Shown here: piece after piece, positions 41,401 through 53,400 of the stretch
Layout of the letters: every line of letters begins with the position of its first letter
Numbering within the stretch: position 1 is the stretch's first letter
Assembly: GCA_921293015.1 (NCBI GenBank)
Contig: OV121081.1
Location: 3,906,001 to 3,970,000, forward strand
DNA length: 64,000 nt
Source of the DNA: Phorcus lineatus
Taxonomy: Eukaryota > Mollusca > Gastropoda > Trochida > Trochidae
Direction: 5' to 3'
Program-made: the position numbers and the translations under genes
Notes under the pieces: generated by a model
What the model was told of the DNA's origin: nothing
Seen by the model: the letters and a program-made list of their open reading frames with translations, nothing else
The model's database searches: none

Positions 41401-44400
41401 TCGAGGACGAGGACACTCACACTCTGACCATGGAGTCTGGCAGGAGACTGTGAGAGAGGGGGTCGAGGACGAGGACACTCACCACTCTGACCATGGAGTC
41501 TGGCAGGAGACTGTGAGAGAGGAGGACGAGGACAAGGACACTCACACTCTGACCCTGGAGTCTGGAAGGGGACTGTGAGAGAGGGGGTCGAGGACGAGAA
41601 CACTCATCACTCTGACCATGGAGTCTGGCAGGAGACTGTGAGAGAGGGGGTCGAGGACAAGGACACTCACCACTCTGACCATGGAGTCTGGCAGGAGACT
41701 GTGAGAGAGGAGGACGAGGACAAGGACACTCACACTCTGACCCTGGAGTCTGGAAGGAGATTGTGAGAGAGGGGGTCGAGGACAAGGACACTCACACTCT
41801 GACCCTGGAGTCTGGCAGGAGATTGTGAGAGAAGGGGTCAAGAAAACTCACCACTCTGACCTTGGAGTCTAGCGGGTGGTTGGAAGAGAAAAAGGAAAAA
41901 GATTTAGGATACTCACCACTCTGACCCTTGAGTCCGGAGGGGGACTGAGAGGAGGAGAGATGGATAGCTCGGGGGATGAAGGTTCTGGTTCCTCTGTACA
42001 CACATAATCTGGGTCTGGGATGTATAGAACCTGCAAAACATGAACAAAATAAGAGATTGTTGTCGAAATGACAGATATTTGGATCATGATGAATATTTGA
42101 AAAAATCTAATTCTTAAAACAGACAATTGGGTGGATATTCAAGTAGAAATACAAGAAGTCGGACATTTTCTTTTGGGGGATTTGTAGTAATTTGATAAGT
42201 TTCTCCAAAACTCTGATTTTATGAAAATGGAAAACCTTTGATTATGAATAGAAGTTTTTCTGGAAAAAAGTCAATGAACTTCTCTTTGACAACACAATAA
42301 GCTTGAAACAGCACTTGGCTACAAACATCTGAAAGACGATCACTCTCGGATTCTTCAATGACACATGAACACAACTAACACCCGTAAACAGCCTTTGAAC
42401 AAGATTAAGCTCTATGCCTACCTGTCCAGGGAAGATCATGCGAGAGACTAGTCTGTTGAGTTTCTTCAGCTCCGAGGGCGTGGTGTCATAGTGTGCCGCA
42501 ATACTCTCCAGACTGTCGCGACCTTTCACCTGTGTCAGGGTCAAAGACATGGTTAATACTTGTAATATTGTCACTAGGGAATCACATAATCTGCACTTGT
42601 ACAAGCACTTGCTCTTTTTGAGGGATTTGTGATCCCACTCCCTGAGTCTGGCACTTATAATCAGCACTGTCAGTACAAACACTTTATCAGCTCTGCCACC
42701 AAGGGATTGGGTGTTTGATCCAACAATCAACGATGTAACATATCAAATGGCAGGAATTTCAATTCAGCTTTACAAAAGATATGCTTGTTATCGTGTCTCA
42801 AGACAATCAAATCTCGTTGAAATCAGAAACTTTAGGAGCTGACTTGTCAAAAAGTAGATCAAATGCCGACAGAAGAATTACAGTAGCTTGAAATAATAAA
42901 ACAGACATCAGCCCCCTATTGATCAGACATATAGGACCATGTATGTATATATATATATATATATATATAAAAAAGATAATACTTTTAATCCTATTTTACA
43001 TCATTTTTTAACTATGACAAGACAAGTTTTATTAGTTTTCACTGTTGACAACTGTCCAAAAAGTGTTCATACTAACACTGTTTAACATTGCTGAGTCTCA
43101 TTATTGACATCAAGAATATAATTCATAATCCCTATCTTAACTAATCCAGGATAAAAGACCATTTACCTCATACAACAAAGTGCCTTTTGGTTGAGTTTTG
43201 GGCAACACCTTCTTCTCTGGGGAGGGGGGTTTCTCTGTGAGAGGTGCTTTATCCCCTGTGGTTCCTGGAAGGGAGGAGAGGAGGTCAGTGTCTGCAGGTG
43301 CCCTTCCAACAGGTGCCCCTTGTGCCCCAGACAGGGAGGAGAGGGCACTAGGGGCCGAGCCATAACCAGTGGAGTTAGTAGGGAGGAGGGTGACGGCGGT
43401 AGAGGTGGGGACAGGAACGGGGTCACTGCTGATGTACCACACCGACCGCTCTGAACCTGGCGACCAAGGTAATTGATGTTAGTGGTGTTAGTAGGAACTA
43501 AGGGAGACAATTAAATGATAAGAGGTGTTTGATGAAGAAGATTTTTTTTTAAATGTCAGTAGTGTTAGATGTTCTAGTGGAATTACAGAAAGACCAAAAA
43601 GTATTTCCAAAAGAAAATGTTAGAATCCTTAAATGAAATGATAAAAGGAAAACCAAAAACAGCATAAATGAAGTCACTATCCATGGTACTTACTCTCCTT
43701 GAGTAATTTTTAAACAAGGAAGTGTTGGTCTCGTAGCTTTCTAAAAGTGTATAATAAATAAAAACACAGCTACACCAAAAATGCTATTTTTGCAATTTCA
43801 ATGGAAAAAACCTGGATAAAAACTTTGCTTTGATTTTTTATAGCATGTAAGAGATATTCAAGACATGTTTTATTTCATACACGTTTGTTAGAACATTCGT
43901 AAGTAGAAGTTTTTTCTCTAAAATTTAACTATTTTTTAGCACATAGTTGTATGTAATTATCAAAAGGTAAATGCACAGAAACATTAATTATGGAACTAAC
44001 GTCTAATCTCTAAACTATGATTGATTTTTTTCAAATTCCAAATGCCTTCAAACAATTAGCGGACATTAAATACAATGACCAAAGTGATACTTTCAGGTAT
44101 GAGTTTTTTCAAAAATAATTATTATGTCACATATACAATAGTATATAAAATGTGCAGATGGCATATTATATTTGTTTCTTTGAAATCATGTTAAAGTTAA
44201 CTAACCTAGGGGAGATAGATCATTTCTTTACTGTAAAATAACAGATGTATTTCTAAAAATACTAGTTGTTCTTAGCATATTATGCCTGGTCAAATATACA
44301 AAACAATAATTATACCTGAATATGTTAACTTCCAGCAGTGTTACATTTGGTTAAGCACTATCCAAATCTTACTCTGACAACAAACTTAAACTGGCTAGTC

Positions 44401-47400
44401 GGCAAGTTCTTATTGCTAACCCATCTCCGGTTCTTAAAATTACTTTACTCTAATCTAACAAAAAAATTCTTTTGACCATGAGTATATCAGCAAGCCAAAT
44501 CATGCATGCTGTTCAAACTAAAGGGAGATAACTAGAGCAGGCTTGATAAAACAAGAAGTAGGCTGAATGATCAGCACCATCACTAATTTGTTATTCCTGA
44601 ATCTGTCTCGATCAATTGCTCCTAATCAAATCAATGCAGCTCAACAGTTTCCTTTTATCCCTCATGATAGAGCCGCCCAAGGAATCTCCAAGTATCTACA
44701 TGTATATTGAAACTTTATCTACACTTGTGAATGTAGACTTTGTAAGATGTATTCCCTGAGCGATGAAGCAGACCATTGTTGAAGTGATCAACATCATCTA
44801 TTATTAACTGCGGTCGACTGGCCGACAAGGAGGAAATCACACTCGTGCCTCTTCCTCTGTTCATGTAGACTCACAGGGGATTGTTGTGGAACCATTTACT
44901 CATTGTATATTTTCAAATTTAATGTTTTCTTTATGTAATTACATTATAACAAAATGTAACATATAAATTAATTGGTATCATTTATTCAGAAATTCTGAAA
45001 GTATTTTTTATGCATTACACATTCATTTTTTTTTCTTTATAATTTTTCTGAATTTATGAAAAGAATACTCCTTCATTGCTGCCCACATTCCAATACCTCC
45101 TTTGTAAGATCATTTATCTTATCAATTTTCATATATTCATTGCCTTCTCAAAGATGGATTTTGAAATATTGTACCTATTTGAATGATGATTTATCTGTTT
45201 ATAAACAAAAACTATCAAATTATCACTTTATTGATTCATAACATTCTTTTGTTTATCTACAGTCATAAATATTCAAATTCCTCCAAATCAACAGCTGCTA
45301 ACTTCAAAGTGTCTACAAATTCTGATGAGCCACATAACAGTAGTCACGAATTGTTAACAAAAGGAGATCTTTAAAACAAACAACCTGTTTTAAGAAAGCC
45401 TATCCCAGCATGTTTGTGAAGCAAAATGAAAATAACCCAGAAACTACCATAGGCCAAAGAAAATCGCTATTGGAGGATATCCACAAACATATTTTAGAAA
45501 CCATGAAAAAGGGTTAGTTAAACACCAACACCATTTATTTACAAACATCCTGTACAAATACATGCATACAGACATGCATCATTCCCCCTGCAGGTTTGCA
45601 TTGAACTTTACATATGCTGAAAAACTCTGGCCAGTTGCCACTCGATGCAAGGAGGCAGTTTAGAGCATGACTTCAACCTGTCATCTATATTCAATACCAC
45701 TGTCAATAGAGTATTTCTTGTATAACTTAAGCACATAAGTATTTTAGAGGAAAACATGATGAAGAAAGCAGGACATCAATCATATTTAGTGAAACTGACA
45801 CTATCCATCCCCATCCGACACTAAACGCCGTAGGTCCCTTAGGAAATTAGGCTCATATTATAACCATAAATCAATAAGTATTTCAGTTTCACCATAGAAA
45901 TCGCAAAAAGACACTGAAAATTTTCGGAGCCATCAATTTCAGGCCAGCAAAAGGAGACATGACCTGATATCTCCAATCATCTCTAACTAAAAAACATAGG
46001 AGCAGTATAAACATTAGAGAAAAGAAGGCAGTCACTTTTTTTCTACAACGGTACAGGGCACTGAGAAAAACATTGATTGTGGATGTTTTGAAGGGATGGA
46101 GAGTGCAGGGTTGGTTAGATTCGAGAGAGAAAGCTTGTTTGTTGGCAGAAAGTGGCAAGTGAAGCCCAACCAGGGGATGTGGGACAAGATGACTGTATGC
46201 GAGACTATCTCCCACTGTATTGATCTACAAGCTAATCAAGCTGCCTCCAGGCAACAAAACGCTCCTCTTACAAGCAGTCCAAGACAAACTTCTCTCTGCC
46301 TCATTCTTAATTACATGACACCATTCTCTGAACCTCCTGCGCTAACTGCAGGAAAAGTTGCAAATGTCAATACAAAGATGATTGATATTCAATAACAAAT
46401 ATGACTGTTGGTTTTAGATTCCATGGTCAAGGTTTAGTGATTTAAGATTTAATACCATTTCACCTGATTATAATACTTTAAAGTACAGCTGCTAAATCAG
46501 TTGCAGAGACAAAATCTTCAAAACTAATGTTGATAGAAGTTGGTGTGAAAACTCAAGAATTATCGGCAACAAAAAACTATGTAAGATGCATTGTAAAACA
46601 TTAAAGATTTGCACACAAACACAAAAGCATGCAGTTCTGCAGGTGAAGTTGTCAAACCTCCAGAGATTAAATCCACAATTGTTATGATAAGAATGGAAAC
46701 AAATAATCCTAGGCAGGTAACGCAAAAAAAAACATTATACATCTTGTGAGGTCCAATGTAATTAGGGCTCACCAGTGGTAAAGTGTCCTAAAATGTTACA
46801 TACCTTTTTGACTTCCATTAACTATTAGACTTGGTGCAGATTTCACAGGGCTGAGAGGTTCCTCATGACCATGGCTCTCACCATTATCATGCTCATGGTG
46901 TTTCTCATGTTTGTGGTGGTGATTGTGATGGTGATGCTTCAAGCGATAAAGAGCACCTTGAAGTCTTGACATGCCCTTTCGACTGGGGACATCAAAATCT
47001 TTGTCAGGACTCAAAGGGCTCTTTGGACTTAAAGGACTTTTTGGACTCGTGGGGCTTGTCGGACTTGTTGGACTCATTGGGCTTGTTGGACTTTTAGGAC
47101 CATCAAGATGACCATTCTGTTCATCTTCATATGCATGTTTGTGGTGATGGCGATGGTGATGATGATGATGATGCTTTAACCAAGACAGCGCTCCATGAAA
47201 TTTGGAGGTGCTATGACGTCCATTACTCCCGTCGGATCCTGGAGAGACCGGGCTTTGAAGAAGACTCTCGTTCTGATGGTTATCATTATTTGCTACATTA
47301 TCTTCATCCACTTCAAGAAAGTTGCCATGCTCTTGGTCTTCAAAGTGCTTTCCATGCTCATGATCACCCTCATGGTTGTGATGATGGTGATGTTTGAGGC

Positions 47401-50400
47401 GGGAGATGGCGCCTTGTAGCTTATGAGGGAAATGTAAATGCATTCTCTTATGGTGTTTCTTCTTAGGTGGGGACACAGAAAGTTCTGGTTCCATGGCTTC
47501 AATGGTATTCCTTGAAACATGTCCTTCCTCAATCCTCTGTTGCTCCATGTTATATCGTTTCTTCAGTCCATGACCAAAATATTTCCGATTGGAAAATATT
47601 TTTTCAGCACATCACAAGTACAACTTTCCAGGTTATCAATTTTACAATCAACGATATCAGGATAGTTGGTTTTCAATTGCACAGAAAAGCAAGGGATACA
47701 GCATCCATCCCTGCCAGTAATTCACATTAATGTATCTGGATTCTTATTCAAAATCATCAAACAATTGAAACACAGATAACTGGTGATATCTTGTTGATGA
47801 TAACACAAATACTATGGACCCAACCTGATTAGTCAATTGATGTGGTTGATTTACAATCACTGATACCAAAGAGAAAGTGACGATGAAGTCGTATTCATAT
47901 TTTTGTAAGAATTCCTGTTGATGTATTTTCTACAACAGCTGGTCACAAGTTAACAGTAGCTGTTTAAACAAGATTGTAAACAACAGCTTTCTTACGAGAA
48001 TTAATGCTTCCTCAAGCAGGTAGAAGATTATGCAGCCAACAGCCCAACACTCACAAGACAATAAACTATATTCAACTGCAAGGTTTTTATGAGAGAAACC
48101 TCCGTCTGAATAATGCATTCCTTGGACTAGACGCCCAACACACTGACCCACCTCTTATCAATAGCAGCAATATCTTGCTCTTGTCTCTTCTCTAAATAGC
48201 CAGTGTCCAGTTGACAAAGTTCAAATCACTGGTCAATCACCTTGAACAGGGCTGGCCACCTGACAACTGCCCAATCCTGCTGCAGTATGGAGTCTGATCT
48301 ACAAGTGTAGGTGTGCCTCAACCTGGCTGTACACACACAGGTTAAGTGTAAATGGTCCACTAGATATCTGGTTGGCCTCATCAATCAACTTTGAAAGCCT
48401 TAACACTTCCTGTAATAACCTTTAATCACCGTCAATACTAATGAACTATTAATCAGTTACTCAAATATATTAATCACTTTTCAAACAGTTCTTATTTTGC
48501 TAATCAAGACATGTTTGGTGTAAACAATCAAATTAATTTTGTTTGTTGGTGTAAAGAAATAGAAATTTTAGATTTAAATAAGTTCTCATGTGGAATACAT
48601 TTTAGAGCAAAAATCCTTTTTTTATTTCTTGCGGCAAGGACTGAAATAGATAGACAAACAAACCTAAGGCAACAACAAGTGCTTGTAAGAAGGTCGACCT
48701 AAAGACACATTTTTAAAATTTCCTAATGAAATCAACTTTTTTCCTCAAACAGTGTTAATCTACAGGAAACATGAAAATCTAACAAATGCATCCTTTTCTC
48801 TGTGATATAAGCTTATCCGGAATTACTTACACAAGAAAATCAAGAAATGAGTCAATAAATGTTGTATTGAGTTTCCTGACATAATCAGGCATCATGATAT
48901 AGTTACTAGCAAATCTAATCCTACCTTCAATTTAAAACTTACTTATTAGTCACTTTCAAACTTAATTAATAAATACTTTAAAATTTACCATCAAACCAGT
49001 ATAACACGTCTCTGATTTTCAAACTCACTAGCATTATCTCTTCATTATTCTAGATAATCTGTATCTATGCGTGCGCAAATCAGGCAAAAGCCACTGTCCC
49101 AACGGAGATCGACCCTTAATCTAGCATTTGAGAAATAGATTTGAATGGATTAATCCAATAGATGAAAGTTTAACTTTCAATGGGCTTACTGACATGAATA
49201 ATTTTAAACAGAGAGGAAAGGTTGTTTGATAAAGAGTATGAAAGTCGAATGGAGCCTAGTTAGTTAAGCGGCTTCTCAACACCTAGAAGGTCTGTGCTTG
49301 GTTCTGCATTGAATCTTAACCCAAAAGATGTTTAAAGATTGGAGTTGTTGCTTCCCTGCTTGGCATTCAGCATTATATGGACATAGTACACATTAACTGA
49401 CTCTACACACTGGCTGTTGGATATTAAACAACCAAACAGAAAATTTCAAAATTTAACCTGTACTACGGTCAATAAGGTAATAGATTCAATAATTAAATTA
49501 ACATTCTCATTATTTATTATTGGTCATCATTATCATCATTATTGGTAGCAGTAGACATTGAATAAACATCAATATCACTGCTTATCATGTTTACCTCCAA
49601 ATACTTATATAAGAGATTTGCCTGTCATGAAGGTCACGAGAATAGTTGGGTTACTATACAATGTGCCTACCTAGACACTCGCCTATCTATGGGGTTATAA
49701 CAACATTGGTGCTGTCAAAACCTTCTCATCTTTAATAGATCTCATCATTTTCATGTATTATCATAAATTATAAGGAAAAACATTCTAAGAATTCACAAAC
49801 ACACACTTGAGATTATGATGAATTGGATGTAAGTGATCAACACAACTCATTTTGAAAATTAACATATAATACAACACCATATTTATTTGAAAGTGGATGC
49901 TCAACGAAAACTCGATCAAGTCAGAATGATGTATGATTCTGTAGATAATCAGGTGATATTGATCATTAATTCAAATCAGCTGACAACAACAGAGCCCATG
50001 GTAAACAGTCAGTGGGCTGTGAGAATAGTAAACAACTCTAAAATTCTAAGAGCAAATATGTTTACTTCAGGGAAATGGTTAAGTTCAAAGTTCGTAAATA
50101 ATCACCAAGTTAAATTTGTTTAGTTTCTGAGAGACAAAATTTATCTAAATTGTTTTATAAGCAAAAGCACACTTTGTTATGTTGTTATTGTATATTTCAC
50201 TATATAGTAACAGGTCTCAATAAAAAGAAACGTTTATGTTAACCTAAAGAGGGATTGCAATTCTGATATTATTTCAATGAGAATCACCAGATGACAAGGG
50301 ATAAGTTAATGAAATAATAAAAATAAGATCAACAATGTTGACATACTTTCTTTTAATCACTGAACTTCAAAAGTTAGCTGTTGTGTTGATATATGCTAAT

Positions 50401-53400
50401 CTATTCCAATAGAGATTCCAATATAGATTTATAGGTTAACAGCTGTTTGTCAGTATCTGATATGTGAGGAATGTCAACGAATTCATAAGTCTACAATATT
50501 CACATTTAGGCAGAAAAAAAAATGTTCTAGCTGAGATAGAACAGATTAAATTGAAGGGAAATAAAATTTCATATACACATCGTGACTGGTTAACAGTAGG
50601 GAACATATGACGGTCGATTCTCTCAACATATACGTGTGTACATGCGGAATTATCCTGATTACATTCAGGTTCGATAAAACTGTTGTCTATTGCTCCATTT
50701 ATCATGTAGGAAGGGATGAAATATTTTCATACAGAACAATTATAGTTTCATTACCATACCTACAGACAGAATGACAGATTGATAACTGTTGGTGACATTT
50801 TTATGTCTAATATTGATATGCTGTAACCCATTCAAGTCATTAACTGAGATAACTGAATAAATAGAAGCGGTTGATAGTTAATAGTAATCCTCTAGTTTTG
50901 AGGCTTTTTAAGTGCATATTTTGAAAGGGTTTAGCATTCTTACCATATTTCAACATTATATGAGCAAATGTAGTTCACAGCTTGCTTAACAAAATGAAGG
51001 AATCGACTGACGTTTGACCGATCAGTAACTTAAAATAGTGAAGATGGGTTATCTTCTGGTTGCTTCCTTGCGAAGCTGTTCTCCACATATTCATTTTCAT
51101 TATCTTTTGTGACTGGCCATGATAGTCTTCCTGAATATTTCTTTTAGGACTGGATTACTTAGTCCTAGTAAGAAATCCTGTAAATATTAAGGATGGGTCG
51201 CTCCTCATTTCGTTATTGCAATATATTGTGATACAGAAAAGGGAATTGCAATAGATTGGTACTTTTAATATCTTAGTTTGTCCATGCTCTCTTGACTAAA
51301 ATCACAGCAATTAGAACAGGGATCAATGCCCAACTGGGTGTCGGTTTGTAAAGAGAGATAATTCAGTGACTGCTTTTTTATTTTTAACACGGCTATTTTC
51401 ACTTAGCGAGGTCACCATATCTTAGAACTTTCAGTAAAATAATTTTTTTGGGATACATTATTCTGCATTTTCACACAGAAATGTTAATTTCAAAACCTCC
51501 GATATATTGGATATTTTCGTAAGAGTCGACCGGTACGTATCATGTTGTTTCTGTATTGCAGTATACTGATATATCGATAATACCATGCATCCTCAGTAAA
51601 GATGGAGTACAGAATTACAACTTAAAAAGCAGAGAGATGATCCACATATACCTATTGGCAACTAAGGGTTACCCATAATAACACTATTTCTACAGATGTA
51701 TAAAGGATAAATCTCATTTGGTCCTAAGGAATGGGTGAGATTAATTTTTAAGTAGACCCAACAAAATTGAACATAAAATAGCCACTTAAAAATATATTTA
51801 AAACATTTGACAGTTTACTTGTTGACTATGTAGACTTATTTCACTCATTAGATTCGACTTGGTCATAAACATTCTTCAGCAAGAAAAAGCCCTGCTAATT
51901 ATTCAACAGACTTAAAGTGTTGTCAAATACCAACAGGCCTATTACAATACACACATGGTTATTATTAGCCTGGCTAGAGGCTGAGACGGATAATAGCTAT
52001 AATTGACTCTCCATACATAATTGATATGGTAAAGCGTTTGACCCACTGGTTGATAGTTCAGAAAGTGAATGAATGTTCAACTATCATAATATAATGAACT
52101 TTTTTATAGAGAAAAGTTAAACTTCAAAATGATTTTAATGTATTCTAGTTGAAAGACCATGAGTTCAGTGCTTGTAAACTTAGAGCTAATTTGATGGAAA
52201 AATACAAATAAAATTCTTTTTCAGCTGCTAATGTTTGAAATAGATAATTGATAGAACTACAATGGTAAAGATGAAACATCAAAAAGTTTTTGATTCCATA
52301 TCCTTATTTTTAAAACCTAAAAAACGTAATCAATTCATTCTGTATTCCGCAATCAAACACAATTTTATAAACCTTTATCCTAGATTATAAACACAAGGTC
52401 AGATTGCACTGAAATGATTAACAATTTCGAACAGCACACAAACCTAACAATGTACAACATTTATCTACCGCAGATTAAATTGTCCACTCAACAAACCTCT
52501 AAGATGACCATGAGAATTTCTTCCAAACTAGAGCATAGTTTTCTCTAAAAGTATCCCAAGGAAATCAACCAATCAATATAATCACTCATAAATTCAGGAA
52601 CCTGGTTTCTCCTGATTAGAAAGTAAATCACATCATCACACAGTTCATTAGTAAAGTAGCATAGAAGCTAAGCAACTGGATCAAAACCCTTTGACATTTA
52701 AACTTGAAGTATCAACATATTTTATGATCGACAAGGAGGCCAAACCTTAAAAAAAATTGATGACAAGGAAATGAAATTCAGCTGAATATTATTAGAAAGT
52801 TTTGCAGGAAGAAAGCCTGCACACAATTTTGATAACGTATTTCAGTGAATCCTCAAAATTTTTGGGGAAAACTGCAAACATTAATGTTGTAATGATAGAT
52901 TGCAATGCAGGTAGACATACTGTTTTCACCATTTCGTAAAGGTCACTTCCACTAAAGACACCGACCTCTGGGTATCCAGTCTAGGGATTAAGGGTTTCAA
53001 GAGAAGCTTACGAATCTTGAGAAGTCCAGAGCATGTTGCGGTAGAGATTCATACACAAGCTAGATCGCTGCACTTTAATCTAAAATATCAATGTTTTTAC
53101 CATAGGATGTCTGTACTACTAATTTTACAAAAGGAGTTGAAATTTAGTGTAACCATTACAAGACTATACAAAATTTGTCATGACTTTTGCATCAAATCAA
53201 AACAGCAAAAAACAGGCTTTTGGTTTCGTTAGATGATGTTACAGAGGACTACATACATAAAAGGCATAAAAGTGATATGTGCCCATGTGCACATACAAAA
53301 ATATTACACTGCTTATCTTATACCGCATGTTAAACAAATAGTTTTTCCTATATTATGATTAATTATATCCCTCCCCCATTCCCGAAGGAAATTTTCAAAC

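Larger units (their letters stand above)
37774..41916. other. OXR1: OXR1 intron with a splice-site array at each end
   Basis: 4143 bp. The 3' end carries the 42-bp array (37795-38690) and the 5' end the 62-bp array (about 40425-41880). Together they fill more than half of the intron. The middle (38700-40420) is AT-rich without a clear feature. Confidence 0.9.

Noticed and set aside
40395-42001. Overlapping 60-124 codon frames rich in Ser, Pro and Arg
   Set aside because: Shadows of the 62-bp splice-donor array; the real coding part is only 41917-42030.
45889-46395. A third alternative OXR1 first exon on the minus strand
   Set aside because: The frame has no ATG at its start, no phase-1 donor in the right place, and an equally open frame on the other strand.
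47930-48151. Minus-strand frame right of the His-rich exon, with hydrophobic and Cys residues
   Set aside because: No acceptor or donor links it in frame to an OXR1 exon and I recognise no family.
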